DNA from: Puffinus mauretanicus
Lineage: Eukaryota > Chordata > Aves > Procellariiformes > Procellariidae
Direction: 5' to 3'
NCBI GenBank assembly: GCA_023333565.1
Contig: JAJKFH010003650.1
Location: forward strand, 248,001-312,000
DNA length: 64,000 nucleotides
The notes under the pieces were generated by a model. It saw only the letters and a list, made by a program, of their open reading frames with translations, did not search any database and was not told the origin of the DNA. Of this stretch, positions 25,986-39,254 are shown one piece after another (position 1 is the stretch's first letter; each line of letters opens with the position of its first letter). Both the position numbers and the translations under genes were made by a program.

Positions 25986-28900
25986 AGCAACACTGATAAG
26001 CGATGTCATTTGACTAAGTAGCACATCACTTTACACGGCATCAAAATCAACCAATCCCAAACTTTTTGTCTAGTAGCCATTACACTGAAAATCTAATATT
26101 CTGCTATTATTCACATAGACAGAATGACATGTCAGAGACCAGTAATAAACACTGCCCAAACATACATGTGAGGACGTTCTGTACTTGCTCTTTCCTTAGG
26201 TCTAGACTGTGCTAATGTACCTTTGGAGTTGTGCAGGGAGACTGTTAATTTGGACAGTATAATCAAGCCTTCTACTTTATTAGTTTAGATCTATGTAAAT
26301 AAGTGTTTGAGTGTATATAAAGTAGTGGCATATACAAAGAGATTTATAAATTGTCATATGCTTGTTATTATATGCAATTTATGACCTGTACATATTTTTT
26401 AATCTACTTAGTGGAGATTTAATCCTTCTGAAAGAAAATACAAATGAACATTGTCATTGACAAACAAGAACTTTTTCAAACGTACAGCAAAATAAAAATA
26501 ATAGTTGGATTTTAATGGGATAAAAGAGATCATCTTACCCAGTTGAATTTTACATCCTGCTAAATTTTGATTAATATTCTTGAGTACTTTGTGAATGTTC
26601 AGAAAAATTCATCAATAGATTGTCAAGGATGTTGATGAAGGAAGTCCGCAAAGAGCTCACACAGAAGTTAATACACTTGAAAAATTGCAATGGCCTGTAA
26701 GCTACAGCAAACACTTCCTACTTTTAAAATTTAATCCTTACTTTCATGTTATGATATAAATGTAAGCAGAGAAAGAGTCAATCAGGGCAAAGCAAAATGA
26801 GGAATACTCAAATACACAGCATAGAGTCAGTGAGCAAATGACATTTAATATTTTTGAATCAATCAGCTGCTGTTTAGGCACAGCATACGACTCCAATTAG
26901 AAATTCTTTTCATTCATATATGCTGTTAAGTTTTAGGGATTTTAAATGTACAGTTTGCAATGAATCACGGTAAACACTTCTAGGTGGACATGGACATGGC
27001 CTGTCAAACTATCAAAAAGCACAGAAAATGTCAGGTATTTCTGCATCAAAAGAAGTAACCACATAGCATTGTGAAAGGAAGGATGGTATCACTTCTCTGT
27101 AAAACACTTATTATTTTACCATGCCTTGCATCACTATTTATGACTGTTTAATTAGGAGTTAATTCTCCAACATTATTAGATAATTGCTGCATAAATTGCA
27201 TATGCTGAAAAACTGTTACAGCAAAATCATTAAAAAAAGAAAGTCTCAAATCTTAGGGTATCCTAAGATATATTCTATTTCCTTATATCCAGCTATTCAA
27301 AAATTTTAGGATCAAATCTTATCATCCTTTTCACTGTTTACTGAAGCAAAGTTCCCACTTAGAACTTAATAAAAGAATTTCAACTAAAACATTTAGGTTA
27401 AAGTCCCTTCTTTTAACTTCACTTACATTTAGAGCTTAGTTATAGCACTGAATTCTAATATTATAAAAGCTTAAAAATTCCATGAAAGACATTGGAGTAA
27501 ATTACAAATACCACAGAAAGTTTCAGAATATGTTCTTTAATTCAGTATAGATTTTTGCAGGGCTTCCAGAAAGCACAAAAACACAGTTCCATAAATCTAC
27601 ACGAAGGTAACATTGCAGCGTTCAAAGAAATAGATCCTATTACCACCATGTATAAAGAAGTCACTAATCTGTTATTCAAGATAACATTACAAATGTCCGT
27701 GGGGAAACGTTTTTTTTTTGGCATATGGAAATACAATGTTATATCAAAAAATCTGAAGTAAATAATTTTCAACCCATGCTATATCATTGAATCGTTCTTA
27801 GCTTCTGAAGCAATTTCCTGATTGTGTTCTCTCTCTATCAATTATTGACTGAAAAATGCATTTGCATTGCTTTGTACAGCTTCCTATTTCTTATACTACT
27901 GAACCTATACACACTTTTGAATACAAGCATGTTCTTTTATACGAAGTTACGGATCCCACTTCAGAGATTCCATTTCAGGGTAGTGCCAAACTGAAGGAAG
28001 GCCTCTGAAGAGAGACCCATACCCGCCCCATTCCCTTTGCTCATAAGCTATTTGAAGAGAGACCCAGACCCACCCTACTTGCTCCCTTTGCAGACTCATA
28101 ATTCCTTGCTGTTCATACGGAAAGAGAGCACCCTTAATCCTTTCATAAAGGGTTAATTTCAAGTGAATGAGTAGACCTGGTTGGATAGAAGGATGTAGAT
28201 AGAGCAGAATCCTATGAAGAGATTTCTTCATACTAAATCCCATAAAAGAGAATACTGCTCCTTCCGAAGCAGAATTAGTGTCCCAAAACAGTTTTCAGAG
28301 TTGCAAATGAGCAACTTAATTTCACACAATAGCCTGAAAAAAGGAAACCACATGTAGTAACATGGTGGCTTTGAAACCTTACTGCTAGCAGAGAACAACA
28401 AGCTACCTGTTTTTCCCTCAGTGCTTTCTTACCTACGAAGTAGCTGTGCACAAATAGCTAAGAATTCAACACATCAGAAAGTACCCTATTTCATTTTTAG
28501 AACCTGTGTGTTAAGTGACATGAATGTTCAGTCCATACATTAAATGTATTTCTTTTGCAAGCAGCATAATTCATATGTGCTTTTACAGAAACAATATTTG
28601 GCAAAACTAAGTTATACACTACCTATATGATACCTATTTAACTGCTGAAGGTTTTGGCACAATTAGAACTGACTTTGCTTCAGAAATTGTTTTATCTATC
28701 CACCACTCAACCAACGATACTGTATCTCAGTAATAGTTTATTTTATTGGTATTTTTCATCATTTGCAATTATCTTCTCATATGAGAGTACCAAATAGATC
28801 TAATAATATATTACTATTAGAATATATATCTTAGAATTCATTGCAGTAGGCCTGTCCTATCTAGTTACAACAGCTAAGCAGTTATCTCAAGATTTGTTTC

Positions 28901-31900
28901 AATCTCTACTACTTCAGTTCTAAAGCAGATAACAAAACCAGTATTTTTTTAATGTTATCTCATACTCAGAAGTGAGATAATTGGAGAGTCAGTACATTTG
29001 ATTTTTTCTTCTTTGTCTACAGTAAAGTTATTGCTTTGGCAAGTGTTCCTGAGTTCACAACTTGCCAATAGGTTCCTGTGGCAGACTCTTGTGGGGATTT
29101 CATATAAAAGAGAACACCTTAACACACCGTAGGGAAGGCGAGGTGCCTAATGAAATACATGATGCTAAATTCTGTTCTTCTAATTGTGCACTCTATCCTT
29201 ATTAATTTACAAATGATATAGCTTGATACCAGTTACAGGAGAGGTGAACTGGTTATTCAGTATTGCCAAAAAGAAGATTCTGAGTTTTGTAAAACTGACA
29301 GAAGGTATGAATAAAAGCTGAGTCCAAGGCTTTTCTGTAAAGCTTCTATTAAGTTTGCAATAGCTTATTTTACCCCCAACTTTTAATATATAGGTCCTCT
29401 GAACAAAGGCATAAATGGCCCACTGTACAAGCACTGACTGTAATCATGAGATCTTCTCATGTAGGTATGACGGCCATGGACAAACCCTGTCATCTCTCTG
29501 CAATTCCGTATTATTACTTGAATCAAGGGAGCACAAAAAACACCCATCAAGGTCTCTGCCAGACTCTACAAAATCAAATGGGAGAGAGTGGAAGAGGAAT
29601 GCATGAGAGCCAAGAGACACCCGTAGTAGCAGACATCCTGGGGCGACAGTAGCTACATTCAGCACTGACATACACTGGCTCAAGATGTGGTCTCACAACA
29701 TGTAATCTGCAGCAGCTGCTGTTCCAGTTCTTCTATTTTTCTCTCCCAGCCCTTTACCATGGGGAAAATGAACTGGCAGGAGAAAAAAAAAATATATAAA
29801 TTTATACACATACAAAAATGAAAATTTTTAATTTTCCTTATAGTTCCTTACAGTTCCTGATTCTGTGCCCCAATGAAAAAACAACAAACAGAATATTGAC
29901 ATCAGAAGAGCTGCACAGCTAGTCTATTGTATTAAAGTGACAGAAATGTGTAGTGAGAGAGAGAAGAGAATATGTGAAAATGGTATTGTTGCTGAAAATT
30001 TCCTGCCCTGCCACTGGGGTACAATGCAGGAGCTACGTTGTTCCTTGTTTTAAAATCAAGAGAACAACAGAGGTTTACAAGTGTCTAAGAAGGTATGACT
30101 CCATCCAGCCTCAGGCTGCAATCCTGAGAGAAAAGTGACCTGATAAAATAACCCATGACTGTTGAAAGGGAGTTCTGACACTGCCTCCCCATCCCAACTG
30201 CCAGTGCTCCTCAGATGTCACGACAAGCCCAACAAACTCATTATGCTGGTAAGAGAACATGAGAGAAGAGCCGGAGTGGTCATTTTTGCAGGACTGTGTT
30301 CACATATCCCAGTGAACACTTGCTGAGTAAATAATTTTGATCAAGGCAGTCTCTTCACCTATATGCCAGTTTAAAAATGTTTAATTTTGGACATATGGCT
30401 TCCCAGTAAACAGACAAAGTATTTTAATGTTGCCTGTAGTTCGCTATTGTGAAAGAAAAGCTGGGTTCGTTTGTTTTTTAAGATATATTTGGGCACTGTA
30501 TTTTTGTTTGAGTGCATATAGCTATTAGCAGGTCATGAATTGAGAGCCATTGCCAGAATAGACTACATATAGATAATTCACAAAGCAGCAACTAAAAATT
30601 GCAAGCAATTTTACATGCAGGATATCTCATTAAAAAAAACAAAATAAAATAAATCAGAGATCATTTCAAAGCTGAGGATTCACTATGTGGAGCTTTTCTG
30701 TGGTTGAAACTAAAGAAAACAATGACAAATTCTCACAAAGAAAATTGTGAAATTGAATTATATGTTCCATTGATGTAATCCCAAGAAGTGCATCTGATTA
30801 ACTCAGATACATTATTTGTCATTATTCAGGTAACTGCAAAATTTCCAAGTAATAAACTTTTCCAATGAAAATACTAATTCATAAGATACCTCCCCATGAT
30901 TACTAGAAAATGTATCAGCTGTGCTGACTTCTAATTTAGAAAGATTTCTTCAGAAATACTGGAATGCATGGTCAAACACATTCAAGCTGCTCTATTATCT
31001 CTTTTGAACTTTGTCTCCAACATTCCACAATTGCATTGTCAGTGCCAGACTACTGGATAGTTCTTAAAAATAATGAAAAGTTTATTTTCATTTCAGTGGG
31101 GAACAAGAAAAGTTTATGAAAAGCTCAAAATATTTTACCATGTATTCCTCATTTATTGAAACCGATTTTTATCTATCTAGACATTTATCAGTATTTTAAA
31201 AAGAAGTTTCACATTGTATTTCACATCCTTCCCTGCTTGTAATCATTTCAGTGCACTGATTCTACGACTACCCAGAAAACAGTTTCCATAGCAGCAGAGA
31301 TGAGGCCATGACTCAGTGAGGTTTCTGTTTAATACAATTATGTAATAGATCTTTATTCCTGCATTCCTTGCTGACACCTTCTAAATGCTCTTCTAGTTTT
31401 CTGACAGCCTCAACTTTCCATTCTTTTACTGTAATCTCATTAATCTTTGGGTTTTCTCGCTTTAAACTTAATGCCTGGTAAATAAAGTTGGATAGTCTTG
31501 CTCACAAGAAATCAGAAAAGAGCACATCAAGTTATAGTACACTGTGAAAAACAATACACAAAAATAGAAAAATATAAAATCAAACTTATTCATTTAACTA
31601 AATTATTGTTAATATAAGAAGGCTGTGAATTAAACACCACTTGTTTATGTGCTGGAACATAAGGCTAATTTTTTTCATCTAGTGAGACAGAGGAGTAATG
31701 ACATAGGGGGACTTCTGTGACCAACTTGATGTGAAATCCAAAGAAAAAGCATAAATCTGTTCTTATAAAAGTAATGTTGTTTTTTATAAATCTGGTTTTC
31801 CTAGATCTTACTGTAAATAAACCTCAGAGGACAATTGGTTGGTTGCAGTTCAGCAAGAACCAGGTTCAAAGCAATACAGGCAGCCTGAAGTGGTAACTTT

Positions 31901-34049
31901 CCTGGCTGTTCATCTGCATCCCCAGCCACAGTTCACCTCTATCAGCTATGCTCTCCTGCAAACAGTTCACTGGTTAGGGTGCTTTTTTTTTTGTGTGTGT
32001 GTGTGTGGCTTATTTCAGTCATCTAGTGATACAAAAATTCAACTGTAATGGCTAAAAGGGTGATGACAATAAAGTCTGGACAGGAATTTCACAAGCCAGT
32101 ATTGCTACCAAATCTCTTATCTTGTGGCACTCCCCTGTGTTTACATTCTGATAATTTGGGAGGATCAATGAAGATTTACGTAGATCATGTGCAAGAGCAG
32201 ATCATCTTCTCACCACCTTTCCCCATGACATATGAAAAATATCAGAAGTAACTAGTTGGAAAGCAGAAGACAAAAATACAGGAAAAAATAATACCAATTA
32301 TTAGCCCAACTGGTATCGTTAAAGGGATAAACTCACACACTGAACTGAACTCAAACTGAAACAGAAGCCAATACAAATTGAGTGCAATTGCTTTGACTCT
32401 AACTTAATTATGTTAATCAGCTAGATAATGTGAGAGACAAGTATGGTTAGCACCCATGGAGGGGAAGAGATATTAGCAAGGGAATAAGTCATTAGCTTTG
32501 GAGGAACAGCAAGAGAAAGGTAGTTATTAACTATGGAAAATTAAGGGCGATCTGAGAGAGAGGTGTGAGGAAAATTAAAATGTGTCATAAACCCAGTATT
32601 TCCACTGAGTTCATTCTTGCTGTATCTTTTGGTGCTGATAGTTTTAGTTCCAAGATTTATTTGCTGAAGATATTTTGCAAGTTTCCCTTTAGAATTAGGG
32701 ATCAGAAATGAGGTCAGAAATGGAACAACTATTTTGGGACAAATGTTTTCCCACTGTTCACTGAGATTTTCTGTTCTTTATTGTCCATATGAATTTATTT
32801 TGAACCATGGAGATTATCTGATCTGATTTGATAAACAAACCTTCCCTGTGACAAGTGTACAATGTCTTTTACATTCTCTAGTGCATTAATTATACAATAT
32901 TCTCCCTGTACAATGGGAAAATATATTTTCCTTATTGAAAAATTTCCTTTCTTCCATTAGGAAAATTAACAAATATTTTGCAATGTATCTTTAGCCAATT
33001 GACAGTTTAAGGACAAGGCATGTTAAAATCCATAGTCTAAAAAATGAATTTGAGATTGAGCCACCAAAAGTACCTGTCATTGTTCATTTCAACATAAAGA
33101 AAGAGGAGCATATAAACAGCAAATGCTGAGTGATTTGAATTAAGAACAGAACAGTTTTGCCTGATTAATAATATAATTTTTATTTTGGTCTTACACGTTT
33201 ATATTGCTAAGAACAACTATTCCACAAGAGGATGCCCTAGTAAATTTTAAAACCACCTGAGTAAACCTGATTTTTTTTACTAAGTAAATTACTTGTGCTC
33301 CTCTAGTGAGTGGGAATTTATTTGATCACAGTGTTAAAGGGCACTACGAGAACAGAGTGCCTCAAATCACCTGATTTTCACTGTCCTCAAATCCCAGACA
33401 TAACTATTTGGGCAAAAAATAAGAAAAATAGCCTGTGCAACATGCTTAATAAGCATCAATTTTCCCATTACTAGAAAGGATTTTTTCATCGCTGTGCTCA
33501 TGCATTCCCATAATGTGTTATTAAAGTACACAGTCAAAAGTGCCAAACTACTTCCATTAACAAAAAGCTCTCCTAAGCTGTTAGAAACTTCACAAGGAGA
33601 ATGGATATAAGGGCTTCCTTGAGGATGCATACTGTTCCTATTAAGATTATTGTGAAGTCTGTTGAAATAAATATTGCAGACTTTGTTCTTGCAGGTAGGA
33701 ATCTGTCTATATATTTAGACTCAGTTTTGCCCAGCTGCTTTTCAGGGGCAAGTACAGCAGAACAGGGTTAGGAAGAGACCAGACTGTAATTACTTAGTAG
33801 TAATTTCAATGTTTCCTTGAAGGCAGCAATTACCTTCTTCTCACATGCAGAAAGAGTCTATAAAAAGCAGAAGGGATCAATCAGGTAATGTTCTGTGGAT
33901 GTATCACAGGCTAAAAGGATTAGTCAGATACAAAGAGGAGATATCTGCTGCCTCCCATAGGGCTGCAGCAATGTATCTCCCCCTGAGGAATGCAACACGC
34001 ACCAGCCAGACTGCACAAGTCTCTAAAACTTGGCTCAGCTTCGACTGGA
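25986..34049. other. Unique intronic sequence with small repeats
   Basis: A two-copy imperfect tandem duplication with a period of 47 bp (tgaagagagaccc at 28006 and 28053) accounts for the internal repetition of a 98-codon minus frame. A T-run followed by (GT)8 lies at 31983-32007. No exon, RNA gene or transposon is otherwise recognised. Confidence 0.55.
28006..28100. repeat. Two-copy imperfect tandem duplication, period 47 bp
   Basis: The words tgaagagagaccca, cccctttgc-like text and tcata recur in the same order 47 bp apart, with substitutions and small indels between copies. Confidence 0.7.
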
Positions 34050-34126
34050 GTCAGATCAAATAACACCCCGAGGTCCCTTCCAACATAAATTATTCCAAAG
34101 CTATGAGACTGCATGAATCTATGACT
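34050..34126 (+). mobile_element. Worn CR1 LINE 3' end
   Basis: The text gaggtcccttccaacataaa followed by ttatt, ctatga and gaatctatga matches the end of CR1, where 'gaggtcccttccaacc' precedes ATTCTATG repeats. The tail octamers are diverged. Upstream similarity is not clear, so the left boundary is approximate. Confidence 0.65.
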
Positions 34127-34545
34127 TCTTAGTGTGCAGCTCTTCTTCTGCTCAATTTTATAAAAGATGCAAATGAATTTGCCTTTATCATGTTCATAGT
34201 AGTAATATAACAGGTTTATATATCAGATATATCTTTTGCCAGCAACCAAGGCCTGCCAGCTCCTGTGACTATAAAATCCTACTACATGAGGACTTTTTAT
34301 TCCATTTTCAAGTGCCTCAACACCTGGAATCACTTGATTCCTTCGGTTTTCAGTAAAATATAAATGTTACAGAAAAGATCTTGAAATCGCTTATATTAAA
34401 TATAATTCATAAAACAGAAAACGAATAAAAACACCCAAGGTGCTGAGGGTAGGCATTTGTCACCATGTAAAATGCCCAGGAATATACAAGACATCATCAT
34501 TGATACATGATACAGGACCTGCAAGATATGTGTCACCTTCAAGAA

Positions 34546-34645
34546 ATAAAAGGCCACCAACAATAACCTAGAATGGTACGCAACACCCAAGTTATAAAAG
34601 GCCACCAAGGTTAATCTAGAATGGCAAAATGGTACCCAACACCTA
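34546..34645. repeat. Two-copy tandem duplication, period 48 bp
   Basis: ataaaaggccaccaa at 34546 recurs at 34594. Each is followed by aat-cta-gaatgg and ggtac-caacacc with small indels. Confidence 0.8.
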
Positions 34646-37600
34646 AAATTCTCCCTGGGTGTATTGTTGTTACTAATACATAAGCCTTACTTGTGATTCT
34701 TTTTCCTCGTGTTTGCAATAAAGTTACAATTTTCACACAATTAGGTACCAGAGCAATGCTTGGCAAAATAAAGATTTCAATAGAAAGCATACAATACAAT
34801 AGACCAAGAGCTAAGGAGAGAAAATAGTTTTACCCTTTCCAGCAAATATTCAATGTACATCCAAAACAATAATACTGCATCACACTTTTAAAAATTATTA
34901 TCATAAATGAAATCAGCAGGCACGAAATCAGCCATCTATGATAAAAAATTAATACTAAACAGGAGTTAGCCTTTTGTGTCATTCCATTATATTTACTACC
35001 TTGGATTTTAGACAAAATACAAAATTTTTTATTGTCCTATGTGTATCCTTTTTTATTACCTAATTAGCTTTTTCATTTATAAATCTCTGTGTAAACATGT
35101 TTAACAATTAATGTTTGTCGCCACATCCAAGTTTTTTACCCTTCTTGAGATGGAGAGGCTGACTGAATCCTTTGCAAAAGGTAACAGTCACTTCCTAAAT
35201 GCAAGTTTTCCCAGTCCAGAACAAACATTTTTTTTCCCCTCATGTCAGTCATTCTTATAGCTTGTCTCAAGAAAAGCGATCAAGTAATCTCTGTCATATC
35301 TACTGTGATCTACTCAGATTGCATTAATCTGTTGTATAAACTATTTATCTTTATTATTTAGGACATTTTACTCATACTGAAAATACATTCAGCAGACATG
35401 TTTATTGATTCAGCTGTAATACATATTCAACAGATTATTTCTCAAAGAATCATTACTGAGTCTGAGCAGCTCTGTCAGTACATGCTCGTTACACATTTAT
35501 CCATGTGAAATTGTACCTAGAGTTGTGATATTCCACACTCTAGTGTGTTTAATTCACCTGCAGTTTCTCATAATCCCCCATAGTTCTTACTGACATGAAA
35601 CTGAAACCATCATCTACTCACTAATTACTCTTCCATATGGTTAACATAGAACATACAGAGTAGTAACACTTCACTGAGTGTTGACTGACAATTTCTCTCA
35701 GACTACCTCAGTGAAAATTAGCTCTCAGCTTCAGAAAAGATAACAAAGAGTTTTACTTCCTACTTTTACTTTCAATTTAAGACACATAAATACTTGGGTC
35801 TATTATCTTGAAGAAAATACTTAGCAAGACAGTGCAAAAGCCAAAGAAGCTATGGGAGGAAGGAGAAGCGTATGATGTATTGTTGTAAGGAAACAAACAA
35901 ACAAAACCCTCGTCCAAGAAATTACACCCTGAATTTTCTTCCTCAAACATGTTGAAATCCTGTCAATCTGCTTTTCAGAAAAATCAAATCAAGCAACAGC
36001 AATCTCTCCCAATTCCAGCATCACTGCTGCAGATCTCTTCCCGGCCAAGACACAGGACCTTGATTCCAGCTCACCTTTCCAACCTAACCTTCTGATTTTG
36101 GGGCAGATAACTATGATTACTTTCAATTCCAATACTCTCCTAGGGAAAATGTCTGGAGGACCTATATCTGAGCACGTCTCTTTTTCTCTCACTCTCAGAC
36201 ATGTCCTCCTGTAAACGTATCTTTAATGATCAATGCAAATTTAACTTGGCCAATATGCAGTATCTTTATGATACTGCAACCCTTCATTTCTCCCTACTTA
36301 ATGAAGACTGCATCATAATAGTATTTCAAGTTAGAAATGAAAAAAAAAGAAAACAAAAAAAAACCCCACAAACAAGTATGAATTCCTAGTTTTCCTCTTC
36401 AGGCTTGCCTGGAGTTTAACTTGTTAACTTGTACGGCAGTTGGGGCTGGGGGGAGAGATTCTCAAATATCTACAAACATCCCGATAAATAAAGTCTTAAA
36501 AAATTAGAGATAATTTAAAGTATTTTTTTACTTAGAATCTTATCTTGAGGATTATCCAAAATAAAAATGAGAAAGGCTACATATATTTGAACATGAACCT
36601 AATTTTTAGAAGATGGGTAATCCATTGAGACTCTACCAAGAACTATAGGAGACGGTTGTTCAATAAATCCCTATTTGAGCACAAATTATCTTGTGGTGAC
36701 CTGTGGCACTGAGCCTTTCTTTGTCTTTCACCTCAAAAATGGAAGTGTCAGAACTCTTCTCATTTGTGTGAGTTCTATGAACACAAACAACTTGTATCTG
36801 AAGGGCAGCCAAACTACAGATTTTTAGAAGGAACATTCAGTAAGGTAAGTAACTCCTTCTCTGAAGCTGTTAACAATGGGGAAGGGGGCTGTTTTCGTTT
36901 TCTTCCCTTCTTTCTCTCTGGAAACCTTCAGTGTATCCCAATTTATATGAATTCACTGACACTAGAAGGATCAGTGCCTTTTTTTTTTTTTTTTTGTTCT
37001 TGAAAGTGTTTACTCCTGGGTCCCAGTTGCATTACTGCTTCAGAGAAATGACAAGGGGTTCTGCGAGCAAGGGGAAGTCAAGAACTCTGATATACACAGT
37101 GATGATGGAGCAACATTAATGAAGAAGATATAAAACCAAGTAATACTTTAAGTATTGGACTAGTAATTCCAGGTATCCTGCAGCCTATGTCTCACTGATG
37201 ATTGATTTTGGTGTTAAGAGAGGCACGAACTGTGACTGGAGCTCTTCTATGTTGTTTGAACATATAGAAGGACTCTCTCCAAAGTGTATTCTTTCCCATC
37301 TCTTAAAGTAAGATCTGTCAAGTAAAGTCTTCCCTTTACTTGAGATATTTATAGGGTCTTTTTTGTCTGTAGAGCTCCTTATTTTCACACAATCTTTAGG
37401 AACGTACTGGTTTTTGTGAATACAAAAATGGAATTGGCCAACCAGTTCCACAGTTAAAAACACAGAAATATATTCACTATAATATATATCAATATCTTTG
37501 TTTCATCAGGAATCAGTACTGCAAATATGGACTTAACGAGCACGCACTATGTAGAAAAACATCAGATATTTAATTCACTTTATAGTTTGAAAACTTTTAC

Positions 37601-39162
37601 TATGTGACAGGCTTTCCTTGCTTGCTTAATATGTGATTACTCAGAAAGTCCAAACAAAACATTGGCCACAGCAATAATGTTGTTTTAGTCTATTTACAAA
37701 CAAAATAAAATGTTATTAAAATTGGAAAATAAAAAAATTGAAAGCTAACACCACTGGCCTGACTCTTCATCTGCTACCTCCTTTGCTTCTCAAGAGTTTC
37801 CATTCCCCTGGTCGCCTGCTTTCTGGCTCCTGTCTTCCATCCTACGTTGCTGCTCTGGATAATTGGATTGACAACCCAAGAGGTCTTTTCAATTAGCTCA
37901 TGGAATATCACAATATTAACAACAAACCATTTTGTGGACAACTCCTGCTGTTTCCTCTCTGTGCTGCTTTATAGTGTAATAAATACTGTATGTCCTTGAG
38001 TGTCATAGAGCACTGTATGAATAAATCACTTTTGTAAGGAAAGCCTAGGATCAAAGCAGTCATTCTACAACACTGCAAAGCCTTCCCCAGTTTTATCATC
38101 GTCTACCATCACACAGAGGTTTTTCCTACAACAGTACTAAGAATATTCTGAAAGATTTTTTTAAAATAATAAATAATGAGATTTTCTATAAAATTGTTCA
38201 GCACTAGATGTTCATACATCGGTTTCTTTTTGCCAATAACTGTTCAGGAAAATTGTTGTATTTGCTTATGTTTTTGATTATATCCTGTGCTATTGATATG
38301 TTGTTCTAGATTATATCTTTATTAGGTTTTTTTTTAACCTTGTTAGAAAACTAATAAAAATTTCTATCTAGCTTTTTCAGGCAATGAATATTTCTATGGC
38401 ATTTTAATGACATCTATATATAAAAGCTTACCACTTCAGAAAATAAATGCAAGTTCTTTTAATCAATTGAAGGTGAATACATTCTAGAGTTCATGGCAAA
38501 AGAATCAAACAATAACAGGTTTCATAATATGTCCTTGAGTATTAAAAACCTGTTGCATTCCATTGCTATTAGAAAGCAAAAATGCTGTTCTAGAATACTG
38601 CAATCATATTGTTCATATTAAAAAAGAAGGTGGTCCAAAACAACAGATCTTTCCCATTAATACTTTGTCTCCTTTTACTAGTATGGTAGTCTGGGTTGAC
38701 CAACACTACTTTGAAGATCTCAGTCACAGTTTTAGAAAAACTGAAATGAAGCACAGTATCTCAGGCAATTGTTTCCTCTTTCCTTTAAATTCTCAATATC
38801 GAAAGTAGTTTTCTGATCCAAATTCTGAGTTCAGTTCTGATTCTTACTGAGCTGGATAAAGCCTTAATCTCATAACTTATAATTTTATAAATGCAGGTAG
38901 AATTTGGACTTTGATGGTTTGGATTATTTGATTTGACTCTTTGAAAACCCAAATTTTCATTTTCATATTGATTATAATATTGTACCTTATTACAAAAAGT
39001 GGCATGGTACTTTACAGAAGAAAGCCACAGTCATATTTATGAGCCAGCTGAAACCTTCACTGAAGAATGAACTTTGGTATTCATATCCTATTTATAAAAT
39101 ACCTGTAGTATTATCTGGAGGGAGGAGCAGGGGTGATTGAGGAACACTCAAGGATGTGGAGG
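34646..39162. other. Unique AT-rich intronic sequence
   Basis: Low-complexity items only: an (AAAC) run near 35890-35906 and a T17 tract at 36979-36995. Open frames here (for example 37185-37463) show no recognised domain. Confidence 0.5.
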
Positions 39163-39247
<85 letters not shown>

Positions 39248-39254
39248 TCATCAT
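39163..39254. repeat. Compound microsatellite (AAT)n(AAC)n(ATC)n
   Basis: About 17 AAT units (39163-39214) pass into about 11 AAC units (39214-39246) and then about three ATC units. The long poly-isoleucine, poly-leucine or poly-asparagine frames seen across it are artefacts of the repeat. Confidence 0.98.

Noticed and set aside
27947..28243. 98-codon minus-strand frame with an internal repeat, considered as a repeat protein
   Set aside because: The repetition is explained by a 47-bp DNA duplication (28006-28100). No domain or splice context supports coding.
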